From an uncultured Alphaproteobacteria bacterium (GTDB taxonomy: Bacteria; Pseudomonadota; Alphaproteobacteria; RF32; CAG-239): DNA of 64,000 nt. The stretch covers positions 68,503 to 132,502 of the forward strand of contig CALXTN010000001.1 of NCBI GenBank assembly GCA_944391405.1, written 5' to 3'. Position 1 is the stretch's first letter, and every line of letters begins with the position of its first letter. The position numbers and the translations under genes were made by a program. Below the pieces are notes generated by a model that worked only from the letters and a program-made list of their open reading frames with translations, searched no databases and was not told where the DNA came from. Shown piece after piece: positions 10,340 through 19,108 of this stretch.

Positions 10340-11089
10340 TTAGTCCTTTGACACTAATTGTGATGCCATTTTTGACCATTTGCTATCAGGGTAGTTTCGG
10401 CGTAAAATTGCTTCTTTTTTGGTAGCTTCATCATTTAAACCAAGCAGTGTATATATTTCAACTTCCCTATACAAAGCCTCCTCTATTTGGCTGGTTGTTT
10501 GGTAGACATCCGTTACTGTTGAAAATCTATTAAGTGCGGAGATATATTCCTTATTTTCTAAGTAATACCGTCCAACACTCATTTCATGGCCAGCTAAATG
10601 ATCTTCTATTAAGGCCATTTTGGCTTTTGCATCTTTGGCATATTCGCTATCTGGAAACATGACTATTACTTGTGAAAATGTTTCATAGGCATCTTTTGTT
10701 GCTGATTGTTCTTTTTCTGATGGAGCAATTTGGTCATAATAACATACACCTTTTAAATAAAAAGCATATGCAACATCTTTGTTTCCTGGATGTAGTCTTA
10801 TAAAGCGATCCAAAGCTGCAATAGCATCATCATATTTTTCATCTTTGTAGTAAGCGTAGGCACTCATAAGTTTAGATTTTGTTGCCCATTTTGAATAAGG
10901 GTGTTCCATTTCAACCTTATCAAAAGTTTCAGCAGCTTTTTGATATGAAGTCTTATTCAAATAATCATATGCTTCATTATACAAAGTTTCTGCACTTTTA
11001 TCTTCATCTTTAATTGGCTCTTCTGTTGTTGCGCATCCACCTATTAACATTAGTCCAATTATCGGTAAAATATACAGAATCTTTTTCAT
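10340..11089 (-). CDS. bamD: Outer-membrane assembly lipoprotein BamD
   Basis: The 249-residue lipoprotein has lipobox IGGC (Cys19) and five TPR-like repeats, including the conserved EHPYSKWATKSKLMSAYAYY and YYLKGVCYYDQI-type helices. It is part of the BAM complex that inserts beta-barrel proteins into the outer membrane, facing the periplasm. A GAGAGG site precedes the ATG. It lies between lpxC (11 bases upstream) and recN, consistent with one transcript. Nothing is unusual in length or motifs. Confidence 0.95.
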   Translation of the reverse strand: MKKILYILPIIGLMLIGGCATTEEPIKDEDKSAETLYNEAYDYLNKTSYQKAAETFDKVEMEHPYSKWATKSKLMSAYAYYKDEKYDDAIAALDRFIRLHPGNKDVAYAFYLKGVCYYDQIAPSEKEQSATKDAYETFSQVIVMFPDSEYAKDAKAKMALIEDHLAGHEMSVGRYYLENKEYISALNRFSTVTDVYQTTSQIEEALYREVEIYTLLGLNDEATKKEAILRRNYPDSKWSKMASQLVSKD

Positions 11090-11100
11090 ATTGCCCTCTC

Positions 11101-11955
11101 TTATAAGATTTCATAATTATCTGTTGATGCAAACAACTGTTTCAAAACTTCGTTATTATGATAGTGTCCACTTTTATTGGCAACAACTTTTGCTAATATA
11201 TAATATCCTGATGTATATAAATCACCTATTGTATCCATAACTTTGTGATTTACACATTCATTTGGGATACGGAAACCTCCTGGATTTAATATTTTTTCAC
11301 CATCTAAAACTACAGCGTTTTCTAACGATCCACCTTTTATTAATCCTATTGATTGTAGATAGTCTACTTGATATTTTTCACAAAATGTACGACATGGCGC
11401 TATTTGTCTTTCAAAAATATTTGATGTTATATCCTGGTCAAAGTTTTGATGACCTACTATTTTTGACGGAAATTCTATGTCAAAGCAAATGTGCAATTTA
11501 TCTGCCGGCAGTAAAGTTACACTTCCCCCCTTTCCATCATCAAAAGTTACTTCTTTTTTTACTTTTATAAATTTACGAGGTGCTGATTGCTCTTTTAGTT
11601 CTTCAATTTGTAAAATTCTCAGAAATTCTTTTCCACTACCATCAAGAATCGGTATTTCTGGATTATTAATTTTTATCAGAGCGTTATCTATCCCTAAAAT
11701 GTAAAAAACAGACATAATATGCTCAATAGTACTAACAATATTTTGTTTATCTGTTCCTAAACATGTACAATTACGAGTATCGATAACTTTATTGTATAAA
11801 GCGGGTATTTCTTCAGCATTGGCTATATCTGTTCTTAAAAAGCGAATCCCGTAATTTTCAGGTGCTGGTTCTATTTCCAACATAGATACACAACCAGAAT
11901 GAAGACCAATCCCTTTTATTCCTATTGTTTTTTTTAATGTCTGTTGTTTTTGCAT
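11101..11955 (-). CDS. lpxC: UDP-3-O-acyl-N-acetylglucosamine deacetylase (LpxC)
   Basis: The 284-residue enzyme catalyses the committed deacetylation step of lipid A synthesis in the cytoplasm. Zinc ligands and active-site motifs are visible: STIEHIMSVFYILGIDN (first histidine), LDGSGKEF, and VNHKVMDTIGDL, which carries the second histidine and the aspartate. Length is slightly under the usual 300 residues because the C-terminal tail is short. The ribosome-binding site AAGGAG is clear. rnpB ends only 22 bases upstream on the same strand with no visible terminator, so lpxC may be transcribed partly from the rnpB promoter. The presence of lpxC shows that this organism makes lipid A. Confidence 0.97.
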   Translation of the reverse strand: MQKQQTLKKTIGIKGIGLHSGCVSMLEIEPAPENYGIRFLRTDIANAEEIPALYNKVIDTRNCTCLGTDKQNIVSTIEHIMSVFYILGIDNALIKINNPEIPILDGSGKEFLRILQIEELKEQSAPRKFIKVKKEVTFDDGKGGSVTLLPADKLHICFDIEFPSKIVGHQNFDQDITSNIFERQIAPCRTFCEKYQVDYLQSIGLIKGGSLENAVVLDGEKILNPGGFRIPNECVNHKVMDTIGDLYTSGYYILAKVVANKSGHYHNNEVLKQLFASTDNYEIL

Positions 11956-11977
11956 ACTTTTCTCCTTTTAATTTTCT

Positions 11978-12367
11978 AGGTGGTCTATAAGCCGAGTTCT
12001 GTACTTATCATTTGCTTTACAATAACGTAAAGATTCTAAGCGATAGCTATTCATCTAGACTAAATGTTGCCATTTAGCTCAAGCGACCTACCTCTGGAGC
12101 AGAGTGGAAACGCTCTTTTTAGTGATTTGATTTGCATCACTCTCCTAATTTGGTCTTGCGTTAGATAGGGTTTACCTTGCCAAAGATATTACTACCTTTG
12201 CGGTGAGCTCTTACCTCGCCTTTTCAACCTTACCAAAACTTGTTTGGCGGTAATTTTCTGTGGCACTTTCCCTTAGATTTCTCTAGCCGGACGTTATCCG
12301 GTATCTTGTTTCCATAACGCTCGGACTTTCCTCACTAAATTTATTTAGCGCAGCTATCCGACCACCT
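11978..12367 (-). ncRNA. rnpB: RNase P RNA, bacterial class A
   Basis: Read on the minus strand, the transcript starts near 12367 with AGGTGGTC and ends near 11978 with GACCACCT, which pair perfectly as helix P1. Near the 5' end is the invariant GAGGAAAGTCCGAG (P4 strand and J3/4 region). Near the 3' end are GTCTAGATGAATA and ACAGAACTCGGCTTAT, as in the E. coli RNA. The length, about 390 nt, fits a class A RNA. This ribozyme matures the 5' ends of tRNAs together with RnpA. The exact ends come from P1 pairing and could shift by several bases. No terminator separates it from lpxC. Confidence 0.96.
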
Positions 12368-12389
12368 TAATTATGACTTATCACACTTT

Positions 12390-12395
12390 ATTATA
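12390..12395 (-). promoter_or_regulatory. Likely -10 element for rnpB
   Basis: On the minus strand TATAAT occurs 23 bases upstream of the mature 5' end of rnpB, a perfect sigma-70 -10 hexamer. The sequence 17 bases further upstream (AAGCGT) is a poor -35 match, so the promoter may rely on other contacts. The position allows a short 5' leader that would need trimming. Base composition is AT-rich, so a chance match is possible. Confidence 0.4.
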
Positions 12396-12532
12396 AAATC
12401 AATCTTTTTAATACGCTTTGCCCCTATTGTAAAAAAAATTTACTTTTTGTTAATTTTTTACTTGTTTTGTTTAAATTTTGTGCTATTTTGTCTACGAATC
12501 GATTTTATGACTATTTATCGGAGTTTTTCTTA

Positions 12533-13153
12533 ATGACAAAAATTAACAAAAATATTCCAGGTTTGCTTACGGCAATTGTAATTTCTCTTACTGCACTTCC
12601 AGCTCTAGCTGAGTGTGATGGTTTCTATATAGCTGGACGCGCTGGATTTGCCAAATACGAAATTGAAGACGATAGAAGTGGTGTCAGCCAAAGTGTTTCT
12701 GATTATATCGTTGATAAAAAGAGATTTATTGCCAGCGGTGCTCTTGGATATAGGTACGAGCATTTTAGAGCGGAACTTGAATATGTTTGGAGAGATAAAA
12801 ATAGCGGAAACAAAGCAGGGATTACAGATATAAAATTCAGTTCTAGATCTTATATGTTTGTTGTTTACTATGATTTTTTCCCATATTCTTGGTTCACTCC
12901 TTTTGTTAATGCTGGTATTGGTTGGACCGACAATAAACTCACTATAAACAATACAGCTGTTCCAAATTATGACAAAATTGATGCTACTAATTTTACTTGG
13001 TCTTTAGGTGCTGGTATTTCTGCCAAAATTACTAATAGATGGAATCTTGATCTCGGCTACCGCTATTATGATATGGGTGGTTTAGATAAATACAATGGTG
13101 ATACAAGTATTACAGATCAAGAAATTTATGTCGGCTTAAGGTACGTTTTATAA
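12533..13153 (+). CDS. Outer-membrane beta-barrel protein (OmpA/OmpW-type 8-stranded barrel)
   Basis: I choose the ATG at 12533 because it follows a CGGAGT site and yields a proper signal peptide with cleavage after ALPALA; the frame is open upstream without such features. The 206-residue precursor gives a mature protein of alternating polar/hydrophobic strands: GFYIAGRAGFAKYEIE, ALGYRYEHFRAELEYVW, SYMFVVYYDFFPYSWFTPFVNAGIGW and NLDLGYRYYDMGG. It ends YVGLRYVL, a slightly atypical C-terminal strand that lacks the usual final Phe. The pattern fits the small outer-membrane beta-barrel domain of surface proteins. Its specific role is unknown. Confidence 0.85.
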   Translation: MTKINKNIPGLLTAIVISLTALPALAECDGFYIAGRAGFAKYEIEDDRSGVSQSVSDYIVDKKRFIASGALGYRYEHFRAELEYVWRDKNSGNKAGITDIKFSSRSYMFVVYYDFFPYSWFTPFVNAGIGWTDNKLTINNTAVPNYDKIDATNFTWSLGAGISAKITNRWNLDLGYRYYDMGGLDKYNGDTSITDQEIYVGLRYVL

Positions 13154-13193
13154 TAAGAAGTCGGTAAATTTAATTTGTAATAAATATTTCTTG

Positions 13194-13234
13194 AATTATC
13201 TATCCTAGATATTTATTCTTTAGGATAGATAATT
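13194..13234 (+). other. Perfect 14-bp inverted repeat between the barrel gene and glmM
   Basis: The arms AATTATCTATCCTA and TAGGATAGATAATT pair over 14 bases with no mismatch around a 13-base loop. There is no U-run after either arm, so a classic intrinsic terminator is doubtful. The hairpin sits 22 bases before the glmM start codon and ends close to its GAGG ribosome-binding site. It may be an RNA stability or processing structure, or an operator. Confidence 0.6.
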
Positions 13235-13255
13235 TATGTAAAAGAGGAACTATTG

Positions 13256-14608
13256 ATGGATAATAAACTATTTGGAACAGATGGCGTCAGAGGGGTTGCT
13301 AATACTTTTCCTATGACTGCTGATTTTGCTTTTAAATTAGCTAAAATTTTAAGCAAAACTGTATGTTTTAATTATAAAAAAGTTGCCATTGGGAAAGACA
13401 CTAGAATTTCTGGTGATATGATTGAAGCGGCACTTTCTGCTGGATTTATGTCTTGCGGCATATCTGTTATCCCACTTGGCGTTGTTCCTACTCCTCTTAT
13501 TACATTAAAAACTCCTTCTCTTAAAGTTGACATGTCTTTAATGATAACAGCTTCTCATAATCCATATCAGGATAACGGAATTAAACTTATAAATGCTTAT
13601 GGGGATAAATTCCCTGACGAGTTTTATACAAAAATAGAAAATCTTTTCGAAGATAAAGATGCCTTATTAATTGATACAACTTCTGATATTGGTTCTATTT
13701 TACCCCAAACAGATATTGTAGAACAATATATTGAAAATATGCGAAATATTGCACCAAACTATAAAGCATTGCAAGAGTTACGTGTTGTTTTAGATTGCGC
13801 AAACGGAGCTTATTCGTATATTTTACCTCAAACATTTAAAGATTTAGGGGCCGGTGTAATTGCTATTAACAACAACCCTAATGGTATCAATATTAATGAA
13901 AAATGCGGTTCCCAACATACTGAACAATTGGCCAAAACAGTTATTGATACTCATGCCCATTTTGGTATTGCTGTTGATGGTGATGGTGATAGAATTATCC
14001 TGGTCGACGACAAGGGGAATATAATTGATGGAGACCAGTTGTTATGTTTTCTGGCTCTTTATCTTAGAAGACATAACAAACTGTCAAATAATACCGTAAT
14101 TAGCACAGAATGGTCTAATTTAGGGTTAGAAAAATATTTGCTTTCGGAAGGTTTTTCTTATTTTAAAAGCAAAGTCGGCGAACGGTATGTTATTGATTTA
14201 ATGAAGGAAAAATCAGCTACTCTTGGTGGCGAGGTTGTAGGTCATATTGTTTTATCTCAATATGCAAAAACTGGAGATGCATTGGTTACTGCGATAAATA
14301 TTGCTTTAGCCTTTCTGGAAAACAAAATTCCCCTCAGTGAAGTTTTTCCCATTTTTAAACCTTTTCCATGTGTCATTGAAAATATTCGTTTTTCTAATGC
14401 ACAGTATATGTCAGAAAGTATTGAGCATGAAGATGTGAAACAAGCCTTGATTAAATACAAAAAAGAATTAGGTGAGACAAGTACTTTAATTGCCAGAAAA
14501 TCAGGAACAGAACCGGTTATCAAATTGCGTGTTGAAGGACTAGACGCCGAAACTGTCAATAAAGTTTCAAACAATTTGAAGTTGCTTATTTTAAAATATC
14601 AAAAGTAA
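13256..14608 (+). CDS. glmM: Phosphoglucosamine mutase
   Basis: The 450-residue enzyme converts glucosamine 6-phosphate to glucosamine 1-phosphate, feeding peptidoglycan and lipopolysaccharide synthesis. The start is the ATG at 13256 after AGAGGA; an in-frame TTG lies one codon upstream. Domain landmarks are FGTDGVRG (6-13), the phosphoserine loop ITASHNP with Ser100, the magnesium loop DGDGDR (about 240-246), a sugar-binding loop near GGEVVGHIVLSQY, and the C-terminal phosphate-binding RKSGTEP. It is full length. It ends at a strong bidirectional terminator shared with the convergent TPR gene. Confidence 0.97.
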   Translation: MDNKLFGTDGVRGVANTFPMTADFAFKLAKILSKTVCFNYKKVAIGKDTRISGDMIEAALSAGFMSCGISVIPLGVVPTPLITLKTPSLKVDMSLMITASHNPYQDNGIKLINAYGDKFPDEFYTKIENLFEDKDALLIDTTSDIGSILPQTDIVEQYIENMRNIAPNYKALQELRVVLDCANGAYSYILPQTFKDLGAGVIAINNNPNGININEKCGSQHTEQLAKTVIDTHAHFGIAVDGDGDRIILVDDKGNIIDGDQLLCFLALYLRRHNKLSNNTVISTEWSNLGLEKYLLSEGFSYFKSKVGERYVIDLMKEKSATLGGEVVGHIVLSQYAKTGDALVTAINIALAFLENKIPLSEVFPIFKPFPCVIENIRFSNAQYMSESIEHEDVKQALIKYKKELGETSTLIARKSGTEPVIKLRVEGLDAETVNKVSNNLKLLILKYQK

Positions 14609-14619
14609 CTCTATAAAAA

Positions 14620-14652
14620 AATAAAAACTCCCCGAAGGGAGTTTTTATTTTT
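14620..14652. terminator. Bidirectional intrinsic terminator between glmM and the TPR lipoprotein gene
   Basis: A perfect stem, AATAAAAACTCCC / GGGAGTTTTTATT, with a CGAA tetraloop carries T-runs on both strands. It lies exactly between two convergent genes, so it can serve both. Confidence 0.93.
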
Positions 14653-14653
14653 C

Positions 14654-16450
14654 TTACTCTGTTATATAATTTAGCCCCTGCAGATTTTCACGTATTTTCT
14701 CGTCTTTTATTAAGATACTATGCTCCTCTTGGAGGCCGTTTTCTATTTTGCTTTTTACTTTTTTAATGTTTAGTTCTTCTTGGTCATCTTTTTGTATCAA
14801 TGATTGCTTCCACAAAAATACTGCCTCATTTTTTCGACCACCACACCAATACGCATCCCCCAAGTGATCGCTTATCACTGCGTTTTGGGGATTTAGTTCT
14901 GAAGCTTTTTCTAAGTACATAATGGCGTTTTTATAATCTCCTGTTCGAAAATATACCCACCCTAAACTATCTATTATAATACTGTCATTTGGATCTTTTT
15001 CATATGCTTCTAAGATCATTGCTGCTGCATTGTCTGTATTTATATTATATTTTAACCAACTATAACCTAAGTAATTTAATACCTGAGGATGACGTTTACT
15101 TAATTTTAGAGCCTTTTGTAAATTCTCTTCCGCTTTATTCCATTCATTGTTTCTATCATAAGACACTGCCAGCGCGTAATATATTGGCCAATATTTTTCA
15201 TTTTCATAAAAAATAGACTGCAGTGCCTTATTATAATATTTTATAGCTTCAGACTGATTGTCACTAATGCGCAAGATATCGCCTAAATTAAATAATATTT
15301 GAAAATCATTTGGATTTTTTCTTGATAATTTCTTTAAAACTTTTATTGCTTCTTTGTATTTTTTTTCTGCTGCTAAATTACTTGCTTTTCGCATTTGTGC
15401 TGGATAGTACATTTCCGAATCTTTTTTTATTGTTTCATAATAGCTGTTAGCTTCTTTTAGCATTTTGCGCTCTTCAAAAATATCTGCCATTGCTATTTTG
15501 GCAATATCATTGTCTGGATTAAAATATTCAGATATGGCCATATAAATCTGGGCATAATCATATCCTACAGGGACAGATTTGAAAAGTAATGCAATTTCCA
15601 AAAATACTTCTCCCGCACCTTTATTGGCTGTATTTATCAATTTATCTGTTTTTATACTTCCTTTTTCTATTTTATTCTTTAGGCAAGAAAGCATTTCTTT
15701 TAAATTTGCAGCACCATAATATTTAGCAACTAGATTCAAAGCTTTTTCTTTTTGATTTGTCCTCACATAAAAATTTGAAATAATTTGCAAAGCCCGAAAC
15801 GACATATCATTTGCTTTATCATTAACTATAAAATCATAATATTTTTCAGCCTCAACGTTGTCGTTAAAATATTCTGCAATTAATCCTCTGTGCAAACTAT
15901 ATACTGTCTGCATATCTTTGTCGTTTGATATTGTTTTTAATGCTTTTATTGCGTTTTGATAATTACTTTCTCCAGCATAGCTCCAGGCATTAAAAAGAGG
16001 ACCAACTAGTTTTTTGTAGGTTTTTTCATGTATATTATTAATTTGCGCTCGAGCAAATTTGTAATTTCCCTCTTTAAAGGCTTTTACAGAATTAATAATA
16101 TCTATAAAATTATTTTTATCACCCTTTTGACGTGCAATATTAGCATATTTTACAGCTTCGTCAATCCTACCCTGCGACGCAAGTATAATATATGTTTTAC
16201 CTAGAATATCCTTGTTAACAAAGCCTTTTTCAATGGTTTTCATATAATAATTTACAGCATTATCATAATCTTGACGAATATGCGCTACACGACCTGCTAA
16301 ATAATTTCCATACGCCGTTTCTTGTTTTTGTAAATAAACAATTTCTTGAGGATATTCTTGCTTATTAATAAAATTTCCAGTGCAAGAATTAAATAATCCT
16401 ATTCCACTTAGTAAGGTAATAATGTAGCTTGCTTTTAACATTTCTTTCAT
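14654..16450 (-). CDS. TPR-repeat lipoprotein
   Basis: The 598-residue protein has a lipoprotein signal with lipobox FNSC (Cys23), then tetratricopeptide repeats along nearly its whole length. The clearest units, such as FQILFNLGDILRISDNQSEA, HPQVLNYLGYSWLKY and DSIIIDSLGWVYFRTGDY, lie in the C-terminal half. Proteins of this kind are common in alphaproteobacteria and act as periplasmic scaffolds; the partner is unknown. The repeat spacing and the DSLGWVYF motif match a conserved bacterial TPR family often annotated simply as TPR protein. It stands alone, convergent with glmM and divergent from the glycosylase gene at 16557. Confidence 0.88.
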   Translation of the reverse strand: MKEMLKASYIITLLSGIGLFNSCTGNFINKQEYPQEIVYLQKQETAYGNYLAGRVAHIRQDYDNAVNYYMKTIEKGFVNKDILGKTYIILASQGRIDEAVKYANIARQKGDKNNFIDIINSVKAFKEGNYKFARAQINNIHEKTYKKLVGPLFNAWSYAGESNYQNAIKALKTISNDKDMQTVYSLHRGLIAEYFNDNVEAEKYYDFIVNDKANDMSFRALQIISNFYVRTNQKEKALNLVAKYYGAANLKEMLSCLKNKIEKGSIKTDKLINTANKGAGEVFLEIALLFKSVPVGYDYAQIYMAISEYFNPDNDIAKIAMADIFEERKMLKEANSYYETIKKDSEMYYPAQMRKASNLAAEKKYKEAIKVLKKLSRKNPNDFQILFNLGDILRISDNQSEAIKYYNKALQSIFYENEKYWPIYYALAVSYDRNNEWNKAEENLQKALKLSKRHPQVLNYLGYSWLKYNINTDNAAAMILEAYEKDPNDSIIIDSLGWVYFRTGDYKNAIMYLEKASELNPQNAVISDHLGDAYWCGGRKNEAVFLWKQSLIQKDDQEELNIKKVKSKIENGLQEEHSILIKDEKIRENLQGLNYITE

Positions 16451-16556
16451 TTTTCCTGTTGATTGCTTTAATATTTTATCACTTTACTCTTAACTTTAAA
16501 GTAAATTTATTATATTTGTGTAAATAATTGCTTTATGTTGCAATAAAAAGTCTCTA

Positions 16557-17393
16557 ATGTATAATTTAGTTATAATGGAAAAACGAGTTAATATTGAAGA
16601 AACATTAGATTGGTATATTTGGGCGGGAGTTACAGAAACTTGCGCTACTGAAGTTTGTTTGAACAATTTATTAGAAACTTTAGATATTTCATTGTCAGCA
16701 CGGTCTCACCCTATTACACCTATCTTGAAAAAAAATAAAGATACTTTAGATACTATTCACGTTAATTCATCTACTGCATCTTTTGATAATATTGCCAAAA
16801 ATGCCAGAGAACTATGTTCCAAGGCTTCATCTTTAGATGAACTAAAAGACTTAGTTCAGAAATTTGACGGATGCAATCTAAAAAAGACTGCCGCCAATAC
16901 CGTTTTTGGTGATGGTTCTCCACATGCCCGTGTTGTTCTTATCGGTGAAGCCCCCGGTGCCGATGAAGATAGAATCGGCTCTCCTTTTGTTGGAAAATGC
17001 GGGAAATTGCTTGATAAGATGTTGGCTGCAATCAACATAAATCGTGCAGATTGCTACATTACAAACGTTTTGCCATGGCGACCACCAGGAAATCGGACTC
17101 CAACGGATGAAGAAGTCGCGATTTGTCTTCCATTCTTAAAGCGACAAATAGAATTAATTAAACCAGATTTTTTGCTTCTCTTAGGTGGAATTGCTCTTAA
17201 AAGTTTATTAGATGTTCCTGATTCTATTTCAAGGACACGAGGTAAATGGTTGGAGTATGTTATAGATGAACAAAAAACAGCTCAAGTTTTAGCCACATAT
17301 CATCCTTCCTATTTATTGCGTTCACCTTCTCAAAAAGCAAAAGTATGGGGCGACTTTTTACGTTTACAGAAAAAAATGAATTGCGAAGAATAA
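16557..17393 (+). CDS. Uracil-DNA glycosylase, family 4-like (Fe-S type)
   Basis: The C-terminal 190 residues form a family 4/5 uracil-DNA glycosylase domain: VVLIGEAPGADED (uracil-binding loop), GSPFVGKCGKLLDKML, the TNVLPWRPPGNRTPT segment and the DNA-intercalating ATYHPSYLLRSP motif. Cysteines before and inside the core (LCSKASS, GCNLKK, ICLPFL and others) fit the four-cysteine iron-sulfur cluster of this family. The enzyme removes uracil that arises by cytosine deamination. An N-terminal extension of about 85 residues, as in alphaproteobacterial homologues, has no recognised motif. Neither candidate start (16557 or 16575) has a good ribosome-binding site, so the N-terminus is uncertain by six residues. 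Confidence 0.92.
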   Translation: MYNLVIMEKRVNIEETLDWYIWAGVTETCATEVCLNNLLETLDISLSARSHPITPILKKNKDTLDTIHVNSSTASFDNIAKNARELCSKASSLDELKDLVQKFDGCNLKKTAANTVFGDGSPHARVVLIGEAPGADEDRIGSPFVGKCGKLLDKMLAAININRADCYITNVLPWRPPGNRTPTDEEVAICLPFLKRQIELIKPDFLLLLGGIALKSLLDVPDSISRTRGKWLEYVIDEQKTAQVLATYHPSYLLRSPSQKAKVWGDFLRLQKKMNCEE

Positions 17394-17489
17394 ATTTTGT
17401 ATTTCACCTGTTTTTTTATTTTAATTAATAAAAATTAAATATTCTTTTGTTTATGATATGGATAACAATATATATTTATGAGGTTTGAA

Positions 17490-18257
17490 ATGAAAAAATC
17501 GATAAAATTTTTAGCCGCATTTATTTTAGGGGTTGCGTTTGTTTTACCTTCTCAAGTTATTGCAGCTGATAAAACCGCAAAAACTAAGACTGCTACGACT
17601 AAAAAAAATGTTGAACCGACAACTCGCTCTGATGCTGTTATTTTTAAAATCCATGACATTGACCCTGTTTTGGAAGAGGGCGTGGTTAAAGGTTGTAACT
17701 ATATGATTACTTTATATAATAGAACTTCTATAAATTTCAGAACTTTTACTATTAATCTTTCTTGGGATGATGTTGTTGATGAACGTTTTAAATTTGATCG
17801 TTATGTTGAAACACTTTTAGGTGTTGAAGAAGCGGATAAGCAAAGAGATCTTTTTTCTAAAGTAGATCCAGTTAAACCTGTTCAGACATCTGTTACAGTT
17901 AATGCCTTTGGAGCTGATAAACAAATTTCTTTGCGTTCTTACATGGATAGTGAAAAATGTTATTTAATGCTATCCGACGCTAAATTTAATGTTACTCCTT
18001 GTGATATTGCTCGTTCAATGGATACTGTTGGCAGTTTTGGAATTAGTTCAGAACAAAGTAGCTGTACAGAACTTTTCCAATTCGTCAGCACAAAAAATCC
18101 TGAGTATTTTGGCGAATTTAAACGTATTTCTGCGTCTGAAGAAGCAGCCGAGAGCGAATCTGCTGAGAGTCGCGAATTATCAGACATTGATATCGTTATT
18201 AATAAAATAGTTGAAAATATGGGAACTTCTGATAAGACTTTAACGAATATTTACTAA
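17490..18257 (+). CDS. Exported four-cysteine protein A, unknown family
   Basis: The ATG at 17490 follows a TGAGG ribosome-binding site; an ATG at 17478 overlaps that site and is less likely. The 255-residue product has a Sec signal peptide (cleavage near VIAA, residue 26), a Lys/Thr-rich linker, and a globular part with four cysteines at 69, 157, 171 and 192. The last 30 residues are acidic and Ser-rich. By eye it shares a pattern with the product of the next gene: a first cysteine followed by a beta-rich segment, then Cys-Tyr with a second cysteine exactly 14 residues later, then a last cysteine. A periplasmic disulfide-bonded protein is likely. I do not recognise a function. Confidence 0.8.
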   Translation: MKKSIKFLAAFILGVAFVLPSQVIAADKTAKTKTATTKKNVEPTTRSDAVIFKIHDIDPVLEEGVVKGCNYMITLYNRTSINFRTFTINLSWDDVVDERFKFDRYVETLLGVEEADKQRDLFSKVDPVKPVQTSVTVNAFGADKQISLRSYMDSEKCYLMLSDAKFNVTPCDIARSMDTVGSFGISSEQSSCTELFQFVSTKNPEYFGEFKRISASEEAAESESAESRELSDIDIVINKIVENMGTSDKTLTNIY

Positions 18258-18264
18258 TATTATT

Positions 18265-18297
18265 AGCCGGATTGTATTAATTCGGCTTTTATTTTTG
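18265..18297 (+). terminator. Intrinsic terminator after four-cysteine protein A
   Basis: The stem AGCCGGA / TTCGGCT (7 pairs including one G-T) with a 9-base loop is followed by TTTATTTTT. The hairpin ends about 25 bases before the next gene, so it probably reduces rather than abolishes read-through. Confidence 0.65.
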
Positions 18298-18311
18298 TGG
18301 AGAATAACTTT

Positions 18312-18977
18312 ATGAAAAAGCTCTGTTTTTGTTGGTTATTAATATTTTTTATAGTAGGTATTCATTCTTCTATTGCTCAAATTCTTGATGAAGGTGTTAT
18401 TCAGGAAGCAACTCCTTCTATTATTGATACGAAAGCCCCCTCTGGTAATGATGACAGCGAGGATCTTTTTAATGAACTTTTTAGCGATAAAGATATTACA
18501 GAGCGTGAACCTGATAGAATCGATAATTTTAATAGTGCGGCAGAAAATGTGGCTAAAACCTTAAAAGAAACTGGAACTATTAATGAAATAGAACAAAAAC
18601 GTCTTGCTCTCGACCCCATACAAGGAGATTTGAAAATTGGTGTTGTTCCTGGTAGCTTTAGAGTTTTTCAGAACTTTTCAGGCAAAACACTATGTACCTT
18701 TAATATTGTACTGAAATCTGAAATAAATCGTAATATAAAAACGATGGGATTGCGGTTAATTTATCCTCATGCAGCCTTTGCTTTTGTCTTTCGAGATGTA
18801 GAAGCTAAAGCCTCGCAAGTGCGTACGATTACTACATCCGGTAATATCTGTTATACTTTTGGTGGTGTGCCAGATATAGAAGTTAATCTTTGTCGCATCG
18901 TTAATACTGTTACTTCAGAATGCGCAAAACGGCTAAAATGGGATAATAATTTGGAAGCGGCAAATCCTCAAGAATAG
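18312..18977 (+). CDS. Exported four-cysteine protein B, probable diverged paralogue of protein A
   Basis: The ATG at 18312 is preceded by TGGAGAA. The 221-residue product has a signal peptide ending near SSIAQ, an acidic spacer (about 25-105), then a globular domain with cysteines at 128, 180, 194 and 204. The Cys180-Tyr and Cys194 pair has the same 14-residue spacing as Cys157 and Cys171 in the preceding protein. The strand after the first cysteine (NIVLKSEINRNIKTMGL) can be aligned by eye with ITLYNRTSINFRTFTIN in protein A. This supports a tandem duplication. Function is unknown; the pair lies upstream of tolQRA but is separated from it by terminators. Confidence 0.8.
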   Translation: MKKLCFCWLLIFFIVGIHSSIAQILDEGVIQEATPSIIDTKAPSGNDDSEDLFNELFSDKDITEREPDRIDNFNSAAENVAKTLKETGTINEIEQKRLALDPIQGDLKIGVVPGSFRVFQNFSGKTLCTFNIVLKSEINRNIKTMGLRLIYPHAAFAFVFRDVEAKASQVRTITTSGNICYTFGGVPDIEVNLCRIVNTVTSECAKRLKWDNNLEAANPQE

Positions 18978-19012
18978 CTTTTGCGGTAAATTTTTATCTT
19001 TTTTCACTTATA

Positions 19013-19036
19013 GGGGCGGTTTTCGCTCCTTTTTTA
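19013..19036 (+). terminator. Intrinsic terminator after four-cysteine protein B
   Basis: The stem GGGGCG / CGCTCC (one G-T pair) with a 5-base loop is followed by a run of seven T. It closes the transcript of the gene ending at 18977. Confidence 0.8.
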
Positions 19037-19108
19037 TTCTAAAAATCTTGAAAAACACCGCAAAATATGGTATAATTTTGTCCAGAAACATATAATTTAT
19101 ATATATTT

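Noticed and set aside
14430-14446. GATGTGAAACAAG as a parS half-site
   Set aside because: The left half does not match TGTTTCAC; only the right arm resembles parS.
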